DNA from: Ideonella livida
Lineage (GTDB): Bacteria; Pseudomonadota; Gammaproteobacteria; Burkholderiales; Burkholderiaceae_C
Assembly (NCBI RefSeq): GCF_010499455.1
Contig: NZ_JAAGOH010000002.1
Span: forward strand, 1-64,000
Length of the DNA stretch: 64,000 bases
Direction of reading: 5' to 3'
In this document: one piece after another, positions 17,749-26,389 of the stretch
How the letters are laid out: every line of letters starts with the position of its first letter
Position numbering within the stretch: the stretch's first letter is position 1
The notes under the pieces: generated by a model
The model's input: only the letters and a program-made list of their open reading frames with translations
Databases searched by the model: none
What the model was told of the DNA's origin: nothing
Translations under genes and position numbers: made by a program

Positions 17749-18576
17749 TCAGTGCGCCGACCAATCCACCCAACCCGTGCCGGCGGTCACCAGCACCACC
17801 ACACCAAACGCGATGCGGTACCAGGCAAAGGGCACGAAGGTGTGGGTGGCCACATAGCGCAGCAGCCAGCGCACACACACCCAGGCACTGAGGAACGAGA
17901 CCACCAGCCCCACGGCAAACATCGGCAGGTCCGCCAGGGTGAGCAGGTGCCGCTCCTTCCACAGGCTGTAGCCCCCCGCCGCCACCAGCGTAGGAATGGC
18001 CAGGAAGAAGCTGAAATCCGTGGCCGCCTGGCGGGACAGGCCCAGCATCATGCCGCCGATGATCGTGGCCCCGGAACGGCTGGTGCCCGGGATCATGCCC
18101 AGGCACTGCACCAGCCCCACCTTGAGCGCATCCAGGCCTGACATCTGCTCGACCCGCTGGATGCGCACGGCCGTCTGCGGCCGACGCTCCACCCACAGGA
18201 TGATGAGCCCGCCGACGATGAAGGACGCGGCCACCACCGGGGCGTTGAACAGGTGGGCCTTGATCGCCTTGTAGGCCAGGAAGCCCACCAGCGCAGCCGG
18301 CAGAAAGCCGGTCACCACATTGGCCACAAAGCGCGTGGCTTCCGGACGGCTGCCCAGACCCGTCACCGCGTCGCGCAGCCGGGCCCAGTAGACGATCACC
18401 ACCGCCAGGATGGCACCGCTCTGGATGGCCACCTCGAAAACCTTGGCCTTGGCATCGGCAAAGCCCAGCAGCGTGCCGACCAGGATCAGATGCCCGGTGG
18501 AGGAAATCGGCAGGAACTCGGTGAGCCCTTCCACCACGCCCATCAGGGCCGCCTTCAGCAAGAGAACCAGATCCAC
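17749..18576 (-). CDS. uppP: Undecaprenyl-diphosphatase
   Basis: 275-residue polytopic membrane enzyme (UppP/BacA) that dephosphorylates undecaprenyl diphosphate to recycle the lipid carrier for cell-wall synthesis; it can confer bacitracin resistance. Both family motifs are present: [14 protein letters not shown] at 16-29 with its two Glu and a His, and [10 protein letters not shown] at 163-172 with the catalytic Arg. GTG 18576 is chosen because it gives the normal family length and N-terminus ([10 protein letters not shown]) and has GAGG upstream; the frame stays open for 36 more codons without similarity. Confidence 0.94.
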   Translation of the reverse strand: MDLVLLLKAALMGVVEGLTEFLPISSTGHLILVGTLLGFADAKAKVFEVAIQSGAILAVVIVYWARLRDAVTGLGSRPEATRFVANVVTGFLPAALVGFLAYKAIKAHLFNAPVVAASFIVGGLIILWVERRPQTAVRIQRVEQMSGLDALKVGLVQCLGMIPGTSRSGATIIGGMMLGLSRQAATDFSFFLAIPTLVAAGGYSLWKERHLLTLADLPMFAVGLVVSFLSAWVCVRWLLRYVATHTFVPFAWYRIAFGVVVLVTAGTGWVDWSAH

Positions 18577-18695
18577 GCGCGGTCTACCTCGGGCCGGCAC
18601 CAGGGCACCAGCCAAGCCAATCAAAGGAGGCGGATCATAGACGGCCCCCGTGACGCCGGCCCGACTGGGGCTTGCCGGACGCATCGTCCGCCAAA

Positions 18696-18711
18696 ATACC
18701 CAACTGGGTAT
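18696..18711. promoter_or_regulatory. Inverted repeat ATACCC-AACT-GGGTAT
   Basis: Perfect 6-bp arms around a 4-bp spacer in the uppP/tetR divergent spacer, 42 bp before a second palindrome. It looks like a dimeric regulator site. No regulator can be assigned. Confidence 0.4.
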
Positions 18712-18752
18712 GATGTGAGCGATTGTGGAAAGCCGCCCCGGCTGCTAGCATT

Positions 18753-18766
18753 ACTGACCAGTCAGT
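18753..18766 (+). promoter_or_regulatory. Probable TetR operator ACTGAC-CA-GTCAGT
   Basis: Perfect palindrome with 6-bp arms, 22 bp upstream of the TetR start codon. A possible -35/-10 pair (TTGTGG, 17 bp, TAGCAT) ends right beside it, so a bound repressor would block this promoter. Sites of this form commonly lie before TetR-type efflux repressors. Confidence 0.6.
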
Positions 18767-18788
18767 CATTAATTGTGTGAAGTCCATC

Positions 18789-19424
18789 GTGTCCACCCGT
18801 CAACGCCGCAAGGATGCCCGCCCGCAGGAACTGCTGGACGCTGCCTTGAGCCTGTTCGTGGAGAAGGGTTTCGCCGCCACCAAGGCCGAGGAGGTGGCCG
18901 CCCTGGCCGGCGTCTCCAAGGGCACGCTTTACCTGTACTACCCCAGCAAGGAAGACCTGCTGCGGGCCGTGATACGGCACAACCTTTCCACCGAAATCGC
19001 CGCCGGCGCCCAGGAACTGGCCCGCATGGGCGGCCCGGCGGGCGACCGCCTTCAGCGGGTGGTGGCCGACTGGTGGGAGCGCATCCTGGCCAGCCCCACC
19101 TCGGGTGTGTTCAAGCTGGTGATCACCGAGCTGCGCAATTTCCCGGAGATCGCCCGCTTCTACGCCGAGGAGGTGGTGATGCCCGGCACGCAGCTGGTGG
19201 AGTCCCTGATCCGCGAAGGGGTGGCCAGCGGTGAGTTCGCCGACGTCAACGTGCAGCAGGCCGCGCTCTCGGTGCTGCTGCCCATGGTGATGCTCTGCCT
19301 GCACAAGCACTCACTGGGTGCCTGCGGCCTGGGCGACCCGGCCCTGGAGCAACCCGAGCTGTTCATCCGCCAGCACCTGGCCCTGGTCGTCAACGGCCTG
19401 CGGCGGGGCCCGGCCCGCCTGTGA
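18789..19424 (+). CDS. TetR/AcrR family transcriptional regulator
   Basis: 211-residue TetR-type repressor. The N-terminal helix-turn-helix (AEEVAALAGVSKGTLYLYYPSKEDLL) occupies residues 29-54; the C-terminal half is the variable ligand-binding/dimerisation part. GTG 18789 gives the usual short N-terminus (VSTRQRRKDARPQE); the frame is open upstream through the operator, so a longer form is unlikely. Its stop overlaps or nearly touches the start of the efflux adaptor gene, and a palindrome lies in its own promoter. It therefore most likely represses itself and the whole efflux cassette until an inducer binds. Confidence 0.93.
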   Translation: MSTRQRRKDARPQELLDAALSLFVEKGFAATKAEEVAALAGVSKGTLYLYYPSKEDLLRAVIRHNLSTEIAAGAQELARMGGPAGDRLQRVVADWWERILASPTSGVFKLVITELRNFPEIARFYAEEVVMPGTQLVESLIREGVASGEFADVNVQQAALSVLLPMVMLCLHKHSLGACGLGDPALEQPELFIRQHLALVVNGLRRGPARL

Positions 19425-19435
19425 GGACCCTTGCC

Positions 19436-20620
19436 GTGAGCCTGTCCGCCCTCTTCGCCCGGCGCCGCATGCGCCTTGTCCCGACCTGCCGAGCGCTCGG
19501 CACGGCCCTGGCGGTGACGATGGGCCTGTCGGCCTGCCAGCCGGCCGGTCCGGCCGCGGCAGGGGCGTCACCAGGGGCCGGCGCGGCCGCGCCCGCGCCC
19601 GCGCCCGCGGCGCTCGCCCTGCAGCCGGCAGACGTGGTGCGCGCTGAGCGGCTGACCCTGCGAGAAGAGGCCCAGTACAGCGGCAGCCTGCGGGCGGCGC
19701 GCACCGCCTGGGTCAAGTCCCGCGCCGCGGGCGAGTTGCTGATGCTGGACGTGCGAGAAGGCCAGGCCGTGTCCGCCGGCCAGGTGGTGGCGCGGCTGGA
19801 CCCCGCCGATCTGGACTGGCGGCTGCGGCAGGCCGAACAGCAGGCCGAGGTGGCGCGTGCCCAGTTGGAGATTGCCGAGCGGGCCCTGGCCAACAACCGC
19901 GGCCTGGTGGGACAGGGCTTCATCTCTGCCACCGCACTGGAAACCACGGTGGCCAACGCGCAGGCCGCCCGCGCCAGCCTGCAGGCCGCCCAGGCGGGTG
20001 TGGAGCTGGCCCGCCGGGCCCGGGCCGAGGCCGAGCTGCGGTCCCCCTTGGGCGGCCACGTGGCCCAGCGCCTGGCCCAGCCCGGCGAGCGGGTGGCCGC
20101 CGACACCCGGCTGCTGGAGATCGTGGACCTGGGCAGCCTGGAGCTGGAGGTGGCGCTGCCAGCAGCCGAGGCCGTGCTGCTGCGGCCCGGACAGACTGGA
20201 GAAGCCCAGGTGGAAGGACTGGAGACGCCGCTGGCCGCACGTCTGTTGCGCCTGAGCCCGGCGGCCAGCACCGCCAGCCGCACGCTCAACGCCTATTTCG
20301 CGTTGCCCAGCCACCCGGCCCTGCGCCAGGGCCTGTTCTTGCAGCTGCGGCTGCCCCGGGTGGCGCGCGAGGTGCTGGCCGTGCCGGCGGACGCACTGCG
20401 TCAGGACCAGGGGGAAACCGTGGTCTTCCGCCTGGAAGGCGACACCCTGCGGCGCCAGCCCGTGCGCGTGGGCGCCCGCGGCCAAGGGGCCGACGGCCTC
20501 TGGCGGGTGGAGGTGCTGGACGGACTGGCCCCCGGGCAGTCCCTGGTGGCCGGCCGCGCCGGCCCGGTACGCGCCGGCCAGCTGGTGGTGCCACCGGCCG
20601 CCGACGCGGCCTCCCACTGA
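19436..20620 (+). CDS. RND efflux periplasmic adaptor (membrane fusion protein)
   Basis: 394-residue lipoprotein adaptor linking the inner-membrane RND pump to the TolC channel. A signal sequence ends in a lipobox (GLSACQP), followed by an Ala/Pro linker. A biotinyl-lipoyl-like half motif (VKSRAAGELLMLDVREGQAV) comes near residue 95, then a coiled-coil hairpin rich in Gln/Ala, the second lipoyl half (ELRSPLGGHVAQRLAQPGE), and beta-barrel domains. The start is not sure: GTG 19436 has GAGG upstream, GTG 19421 overlaps the tetR stop, and ATG 19469 is also possible. The RND gene follows after 24 bp. Confidence 0.91.
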   Translation: MSLSALFARRRMRLVPTCRALGTALAVTMGLSACQPAGPAAAGASPGAGAAAPAPAPAALALQPADVVRAERLTLREEAQYSGSLRAARTAWVKSRAAGELLMLDVREGQAVSAGQVVARLDPADLDWRLRQAEQQAEVARAQLEIAERALANNRGLVGQGFISATALETTVANAQAARASLQAAQAGVELARRARAEAELRSPLGGHVAQRLAQPGERVAADTRLLEIVDLGSLELEVALPAAEAVLLRPGQTGEAQVEGLETPLAARLLRLSPAASTASRTLNAYFALPSHPALRQGLFLQLRLPRVAREVLAVPADALRQDQGETVVFRLEGDTLRRQPVRVGARGQGADGLWRVEVLDGLAPGQSLVAGRAGPVRAGQLVVPPAADAASH

Positions 20621-20644
20621 CCGGCCGCCCCCAGGACTCGCCCC

Positions 20645-23600
20645 ATGTGGTTCACCCGCGTCTCCATCGCCAACCCGGTCATGGCCGTCATGGTCATGCT
20701 GGCCCTCATGGTGCTGGGCACCGTGTCCTACCTGCGCCTGAAGGTGGACCAGTTCCCCAACATCGAATTCCCCACGGTGGTGGTCACCACGGCCTATCCC
20801 GGGGCCGCTGCCGAGATCGTGGAGCAAGAGGTCACCCGGCGGGTGGAGGAGTCGGTCAACACCATTGCCGGGGTCAACCAGCTGACCTCGCGCACCTACG
20901 AGGGACAGTCCGTCGTCATCATCCAGTTCAACCTGGACCTTGACCCGCGGCGCGTGGCCGATGACGTGCGCGAAAAGGTCTCTCAGGTGCGGGCGCAGTT
21001 CCCCCAGGAGGTGGAGGAGCCCAAGGTGCAGCGCTTCGATCCGGCCTCCCGCCCGATCTGGACGCTGGCCGTCACCTCGCCCGGCGACCAGCTCTCACCC
21101 ATGGCGTTGAGCCACCATGCCGACGAGGTGCTCAAGAAGCGGCTGGAGAACGTACGCGGCGTGGGCTCGGTCACCCTGGTGGGCACCGCCCGCCGGGAGA
21201 TCAACGTGTACCTGCGTCCCCAGGCCCTGGACGCGCTGGGGGTGAGTGCCGAGCAGGTGCGTGCCGCCCTGGCGGGCGACACACGGCAGCTGCCCGCCGG
21301 CACCCTGCACGGCCGCCAGACCGACCACATCGTGCAAGTTGACGGCCGGATGCGCCAGGCCGCAGCGCTGGGTGAGTTGGTGGTGGCGCGGCGCAACGGC
21401 CAGCCGGTGCGTCTTGCGCAGTTGGCCGAGGTGGTGGACGGGCCGGAGGAACCCGAGTCCGTGGCCCTGCTCAACGGGGTGCGCATGATCGCGCTGGACG
21501 TGGTCAAGGCCCAGGGGGAGAACACCCTGGAGGTGGTGGACGGCCTGAACCGCGCGGCCGCCGAGTTGCAGACTGCGCTGCCGCCGGGCATGGCCCTGGA
21601 GGTGGTACGTGACAACTCGCGTCCGATCCGGGTCTCGGTCACCAACGTGCGGCGCACCCTGGTCGAGGGCGCGCTGCTGACCGTGGGCATCGTCTTCCTA
21701 TTCCTGAACTCCTGGCGCTCCACGGTCATCACCGGCTTGACCCTGCCGATTTCGCTGGTGGGGACCTTCCTGTTCATGCAGTGGTTCGGCTTCTCGATCA
21801 ACATGATCACCCTCATGGCGCTGTCGCTGTGCGTGGGGCTGCTGATCGACGACGCCATCGTCGTGCGCGAAAACATCGTGCGCCACGTGCAGATGGGCAA
21901 ATCCCCCCGGCAGGCCGCGCTGGAGGGCACGGCCGAGATCGGCTTGGCCGTGCTGGCCACCACCCTGTCCATCGTGGCGGTCTTCCTGCCCATCGGCTTC
22001 ATGGCCGGCATCATCGGCAAGTTCTTCCACGAGTTCGGCATCACCATCGTCGCGGCAGTGGTGATCTCGATGTTCGTGAGCTTCACACTCGACCCGATGC
22101 TCAGCGCCGTCTGGCACGACCCGGCCATCGACCGGGAGGGCCAGCCCTTCCACCCGCGGGGGCTGTACGACCGCACCCTGGGCCGCCTCACCCACGGCAT
22201 GGACCAGCTCTCCCGCGCCCTGGGCCGGGGCTACCAGCGGGCCCTGGCCTGGTCACTGCGCCACCGCGGCGCCACCCTGGCCCTGGCCGCCCTGACCCTG
22301 GTGCTCAGCGTGGCAGGGGCAGGCCGGCTGGGCACCGAGTTCGTGCCCAAGGCGGACTTCTCTGAAACCTCGCTGAGCTTCCATACCCCCGTGGGCACCA
22401 GCCTGGCGGTCACACAAGAGCGGGCCCGCCAGGTCGACGCCTTGCTGCGCCGGCTGCCCGAGGTGCGCTTCACCGTGGCCACCGTCAACACCGGCCAGGC
22501 GCTGGGTCGCCATCAGGTGGGCTTCTTCATCCGTCTGGTCGACCGCCATGAACGCCAACGCAGCGTCGACGAGCTCTCGGCCGAGCTCCGTGCGCAGCTG
22601 GCCCAGGTTCCTGGCATCACCGTCACCCATGTGGGACTGCTGGACGCAGTGGGTGGCGCCAAGCCAATCTCCGTCTCCATCCAGGGCCCGGACCTGGCGC
22701 AGTTGCGCGTGTTGGGCGAGCGGCTGCAATCCGCCCTGGCCGCGGTACCGGGCGTGGCCGACCTGGACACCAGCATGAAGCCGGACAAGCCGGCCGTGCA
22801 GGTGGAGGTGCGCCGTGCCCTGGCCTCGGAGCTGGGCCTGTCCGTCGGCGCCATCACCACCCAGCTGCGCCAGCTCATCGGCGGGGTGACGCTGCAGCCC
22901 TGGCAGGGCCCGGATGGGCAATACCACGACCTCAAACTGCGACTGGCGCCCGACAGCCGCACCGATCCGGCCACGCTGGCCAGCCTGCCCCTGCTCAGCG
23001 CACCTCAGGCCGACGGCCAGGCCCGCACCGTGCGCCTGGGTCAGGTCGCCGAGCTGCGCGAGCAAGGCCTGTCCAACCAGATCCACCACCGCGACCTGAT
23101 GCGCGAGGTGGAACTGACCGCCAACACCGCCGGCCGCCCGCTGGGCCAGGTCTCGGCCGACATCCGCGCCGTGCTGGCCGCCCAGCCCCTGCCCGAGGGC
23201 TACCGCTACCGCTTCGGCGGCTCGAGCAAGGACATGGCCGAGAGCTTCTCGTATGCCGCGCAGGCCCTGGTGCTGGGCATCGTGTTCATCTACATGATCC
23301 TGGCCAGCCAGTTCCGCAGCTACCTGCAGCCGGTGGCGCTGATGAGCTCGCTGCCGCTGACCCTCATCGGCGTGGTCGGCGCCCTGCTGGTGTGGCGCTC
23401 CACCCTCAACCTGTTCTCGGTCATCGGCGTGGTCATGCTCATGGGCCTGGTCACCAAAAACGCCATCCTGCTGCTGGACTTCGCCATCCGCCAGCGCGCC
23501 CAGGGCGTGCCCCGCACCGAGGCCCTGATGCAGGCCGCCGCGGTTCGCCTGCGGCCCATCCTGATGACGACCCTGGCCATGGTCTTCGGCATGGTGCCCT

Positions 23601-23791
23601 TGGCCTTCGCCCTGACTGAGGGGTCGGAGCAGCGAGCCCCCATGGGGCAGGCCGTCATCGGCGGGGTCATCACCTCCTCGGTGCTGACGCTGGTGGTGGT
23701 GCCGGTGGCCTACGCCCTGCTGGACGACCTGAAGGACTGGACCTTGAGACGCCTGGGCCGCCTCAGCCCGGCGACAGGAGAAGCTTCCTAG
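20645..23791 (+). CDS. RND family efflux permease (AcrB/MexB-like)
   Basis: 1048-residue proton-driven exporter of the hydrophobe/amphiphile efflux class. Twelve membrane spans and two large periplasmic loops have the expected layout. The proton-relay residues are visible: the Asp pair in GLLIDDAIVV (D402, D403) in TM4 and the Lys in GLVTKNAILLLDF (K938) in TM10. The N-terminal FPNIEFPTVVVTTAYPGA is typical. With the adaptor upstream and TolC downstream it forms a full tripartite pump. Substrates (drugs, solvents, dyes) cannot be predicted. The promoter motif of the next gene overlaps its stop codon. Confidence 0.95.
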   Translation: MWFTRVSIANPVMAVMVMLALMVLGTVSYLRLKVDQFPNIEFPTVVVTTAYPGAAAEIVEQEVTRRVEESVNTIAGVNQLTSRTYEGQSVVIIQFNLDLDPRRVADDVREKVSQVRAQFPQEVEEPKVQRFDPASRPIWTLAVTSPGDQLSPMALSHHADEVLKKRLENVRGVGSVTLVGTARREINVYLRPQALDALGVSAEQVRAALAGDTRQLPAGTLHGRQTDHIVQVDGRMRQAAALGELVVARRNGQPVRLAQLAEVVDGPEEPESVALLNGVRMIALDVVKAQGENTLEVVDGLNRAAAELQTALPPGMALEVVRDNSRPIRVSVTNVRRTLVEGALLTVGIVFLFLNSWRSTVITGLTLPISLVGTFLFMQWFGFSINMITLMALSLCVGLLIDDAIVVRENIVRHVQMGKSPRQAALEGTAEIGLAVLATTLSIVAVFLPIGFMAGIIGKFFHEFGITIVAAVVISMFVSFTLDPMLSAVWHDPAIDREGQPFHPRGLYDRTLGRLTHGMDQLSRALGRGYQRALAWSLRHRGATLALAALTLVLSVAGAGRLGTEFVPKADFSETSLSFHTPVGTSLAVTQERARQVDALLRRLPEVRFTVATVNTGQALGRHQVGFFIRLVDRHERQRSVDELSAELRAQLAQVPGITVTHVGLLDAVGGAKPISVSIQGPDLAQLRVLGERLQSALAAVPGVADLDTSMKPDKPAVQVEVRRALASELGLSVGAITTQLRQLIGGVTLQPWQGPDGQYHDLKLRLAPDSRTDPATLASLPLLSAPQADGQARTVRLGQVAELREQGLSNQIHHRDLMREVELTANTAGRPLGQVSADIRAVLAAQPLPEGYRYRFGGSSKDMAESFSYAAQALVLGIVFIYMILASQFRSYLQPVALMSSLPLTLIGVVGALLVWRSTLNLFSVIGVVMLMGLVTKNAILLLDFAIRQRAQGVPRTEALMQAAAVRLRPILMTTLAMVFGMVPLAFALTEGSEQRAPMGQAVIGGVITSSVLTLVVVPVAYALLDDLKDWTLRRLGRLSPATGEAS

Positions 23792-23795
23792 AATC
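23786..23795 (+). promoter_or_regulatory. TCCTAGAATC promoter motif (Pcm/TolC)
   Basis: TAGAAT -10-like element in the shared TCCTAGAATC context, overlapping the stop codon of the RND gene and 74 bp before the Pcm start. It suggests that pcm and tolC can be transcribed separately from the pump genes. No clear -35. Confidence 0.5.
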
Positions 23796-23868
23796 GAGGG
23801 TTGCCTTCCCGGCGGTGGCGTCGTCACCGAGGCCGGAACCCACACAGAGCTCTCCAGAGGACCGCACC

Positions 23869-24522
23869 GTGAACATCGAACAAGCCCGCTTCAACATGAT
23901 CGAACAGCAGATCCGTCCCTGGGACGTCCTGGACACTGCCGTTCTGGAACTGCTGGCACGGGTCAAGCGCGAAGACTTCGTGCCGCCGGCCTGCCGGGCA
24001 CTGGCCTTTGTGGACACCGAGGTGCCGCTGGGCGACGGCCAGTGCATGCTGGCCCCGCGCGTGGAAGCCCGCCTGCTGCAGGAAGCCAAGGTGCAGAAGC
24101 ACGAAACCGTGCTGGAGATCGGCGCCGGCTCCGGCTTCATGGCCGCCCTCCTGGGCCACCGTGCCCAACGCGTCTTCACCATCGAATGCCGCCCGGCGCT
24201 GGCCCAGGTGGCCGCGCACAACCTGCGCAATGCCGGCCTGAGCAACGTGACCGTGGTGCAGGGTGACGGCAGCCAGGGCCTGGCCGCCGAAGGCCCGTTC
24301 GACGTGATCGTGCTCTCGGGCTCGGTGGGCACCTTGCCCGATGCGCTGCTCAAGCAGCTCAAGGTCGGTGGCCGCCTGGTGGCCGTGGAAGGCCAGGAGC
24401 CCAACATGATCGCCCGCCTGGTGACCCGCCAGACCGAGACCGCCTACACCACCACCGACCTGTTTGACACCGTGGTGCCGCGCCTGGACGGCTTCTCCGA
24501 GCCGACCCGTTTCCGCTTCTGA
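23869..24522 (+). CDS. Protein-L-isoaspartate O-methyltransferase family protein
   Basis: 217-residue SAM methyltransferase of the Pcm family, which repairs isoaspartyl residues in aged proteins. Seen are the PRVEARLLQEAKV helix before motif I (VLEIGAGSGFMAALL), ECRPALAQVAAHN, and the late GGRLVAVEGQEP. Compared with true Pcm the N-terminus lacks the usual substrate-side pattern, so the family name is safer than the activity. GTG 23869 has AGAGG upstream. Its place directly before tolC is a common betaproteobacterial arrangement; the link to TolC function is unexplained. Confidence 0.88.
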   Translation: MNIEQARFNMIEQQIRPWDVLDTAVLELLARVKREDFVPPACRALAFVDTEVPLGDGQCMLAPRVEARLLQEAKVQKHETVLEIGAGSGFMAALLGHRAQRVFTIECRPALAQVAAHNLRNAGLSNVTVVQGDGSQGLAAEGPFDVIVLSGSVGTLPDALLKQLKVGGRLVAVEGQEPNMIARLVTRQTETAYTTTDLFDTVVPRLDGFSEPTRFRF

Positions 24523-24690
24523 GCCTCCACCCTCTCAAGGCCGCCATGCACCGCCCTGCCCGATCTGCCCTCCCGTCCGCGGCCCGCCGCGCAGTCGGTG
24601 CCGGGCGTATGGCGCGGCGCCGGCCACGGTCGGCGCGGGTGGGGACAGCCCTCCATCGCCCCGGAACGCAGCCCAGGGGGGCCAAACCAG

Positions 24691-24732
24691 CCGTGCGTCG
24701 CACGGTGGGCGCAGCGGAGCCCGTCACGGGCT
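24691..24732 (+). repeat. Two hairpins in the Pcm-TolC spacer
   Basis: CCGTGC-GTC-GCACGG (24691-24705) and AGCCC-GTCAC-GGGCT (24718-24732) lie in the 277-bp spacer before tolC. They may act in the leader of tolC mRNA. The rest of the spacer shows no coding pattern. Confidence 0.35.
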
Positions 24733-24799
24733 ACAACGTCGCGCCGGGCGCCGCGATGGCTCCAACCGATTTCCGACTCCCGTTCTTGAGAGGACTCAC

Positions 24800-26221
24800 A
24801 TGCAGCGACATGGCATCCCTGCCCCGTTGAAGACCCCCCGCCTGCAGGCCGTCGCCCTGGGCTTGGCCCTGGCGGCCCTGCTGCCGGCCGCGGCGCAGGC
24901 ACAAAGCCTGGCCGAGCTGCTGGAAGCCGCGCGCGGCTACGACGCGGGCTTCCTATCTGCCCGCGCCCAGGCAGAGGCGGCCGGCTTCGCCACCGAGCAG
25001 GCCCGGGCGCTGATGCGTACCACGGTGGGTCTGCAGGCCTCGGCCACGCAGAACTGGAGCAAGGGCTCGGTCGAAGCCTCCAGCGACCAGCCCGGCGCCT
25101 CCTTCTCCCACATCCCGGTGGACAGCCAGGCCAGCACCCGCACGGTGCAAGTGGGCGTGTCAGCCCAGCGCTCGCTGTTCAACCTCGCCAGCCAGGCCAG
25201 CATCAGCCAGGCCGAGCAGAGCCAGCTGCTGGCCGAATCGCGACTGAAGGCCGCCGAGCAGGACCTGATCGTGCGCCTGTCCCAAGCCTATTTTGATGTG
25301 CTGGCCGCGCAGGACAGCCTGGCCACGGTGCAGGCCGGCAAGAAGGCCATCGCCGAGCAACTGGCTGCAGCCAAGCGCAATTTTGAGGTGGGCACGGCCA
25401 CCATCACCGACACCCGCGAGGCCCAGGCCCGGTTTGACCTGGCCACCGCACAGGAGCTGGCGGCCGACAACGACCTGCGGGTCAAGCAGCTGGCCTTGGA
25501 GCAGCTGGTGGGTCGGACCGCCCTGAGCCCGCGCCCACTGGCCCAGCCGGTGGCCCTGCCCGACCTGCACCCGCCGGCCGTGGGCGACTGGATCAGCCGC
25601 GCCGAGGCCACCAACGTGAGCGTCCAGCAAGCCCAGATGGCGCACGAGATCGCCCGGCTGGAGACCGAGAAGGCCAAGGCGGGCCGCCGGCCCACGGTGA
25701 GCTTGGGCGCCAGCCTGGGCGCCAGCCGCAGCGGCGGCAGCAGCGAGACCCAGTACCCCGCCTACACCTCCACCCAATTCCCCGGCGGCGGCTACAGCGC
25801 CAGCGTCGGCGTGACCCTGAACATGCCGCTGTTCACCGGCGGAGCGCTGGACAACCGCATCAAGGAAACCCTGCTGCTGGAGGACCGTGCCCGCAACGAC
25901 CTGGAAGGCGCTCGCCGCGCCGTGGCCCAGGGCACCCGCACCGCCTTCTTCGGCGTGCAGTCCGGCCGGGCCCAGGTCAAGGCGCTGGAGGCCGCCGAGT
26001 CGTCCAGCAAGCTCGCGCTGGAGGCGATCCAGCTGGGCTACAAGGTGGGCGTGCGCGTCAACCTGGACGTGCTCAACGCCCAGGCCCAGCTGCACCAGAC
26101 CCAGCGGGACCTGGCGCGTGCGCGCTACGAGGTGATCGTCGGCGGCCTGCGCCTGCGGCAGGTCAGCGGCGTGCTGGGCGCCGAGGATGTGACGGCGGTC
26201 AACCGCCTGCTGGCGCCTTGA
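24800..26221 (+). CDS. tolC: TolC family outer membrane channel
   Basis: 473-residue outer-membrane exit duct. A cleavable signal peptide ends at AAAQA (about residue 34) followed by QSLAELLEAARGYD, the standard TolC opening. Two outer-membrane-efflux repeats follow with long heptad helices and the conserved segments SQAYFDVLAAQD, VGTATITDTREAQARFD and, in the second half, YKVGVRVNLDVLNAQAQL. ATG 24800 has GAGAGGA before it. It serves the RND pump encoded just upstream and possibly other exporters. A terminator follows 46 bp after the stop. Confidence 0.94.
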   Translation: MQRHGIPAPLKTPRLQAVALGLALAALLPAAAQAQSLAELLEAARGYDAGFLSARAQAEAAGFATEQARALMRTTVGLQASATQNWSKGSVEASSDQPGASFSHIPVDSQASTRTVQVGVSAQRSLFNLASQASISQAEQSQLLAESRLKAAEQDLIVRLSQAYFDVLAAQDSLATVQAGKKAIAEQLAAAKRNFEVGTATITDTREAQARFDLATAQELAADNDLRVKQLALEQLVGRTALSPRPLAQPVALPDLHPPAVGDWISRAEATNVSVQQAQMAHEIARLETEKAKAGRRPTVSLGASLGASRSGGSSETQYPAYTSTQFPGGGYSASVGVTLNMPLFTGGALDNRIKETLLLEDRARNDLEGARRAVAQGTRTAFFGVQSGRAQVKALEAAESSSKLALEAIQLGYKVGVRVNLDVLNAQAQLHQTQRDLARARYEVIVGGLRLRQVSGVLGAEDVTAVNRLLAP

Positions 26222-26267
26222 GGTCCGCCCGAGCCCCCGCAGCCGCCGCCGGGGCGGCCTGAAAGCC

Positions 26268-26294
26268 GAAAGCCCCGCAATGCGGGGCTTTCTT
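26268..26294 (+). terminator. Rho-independent terminator after tolC
   Basis: A 10-bp stem (AAAGCCCCGC/GCGGGGCTTT, loop AAT) followed by CTTCT. It closes the efflux cassette before the convergent acs gene. Confidence 0.7.
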
Positions 26295-26389
26295 CTGGGT
26301 GCCGGCTTGGCGCGGGCCGTGGGCCCAAGTCACGGTGGGTCGACGGTGGGTCGACCCGACCGCCGGGCCCTGAGGGCCCGGCAGCGGAC

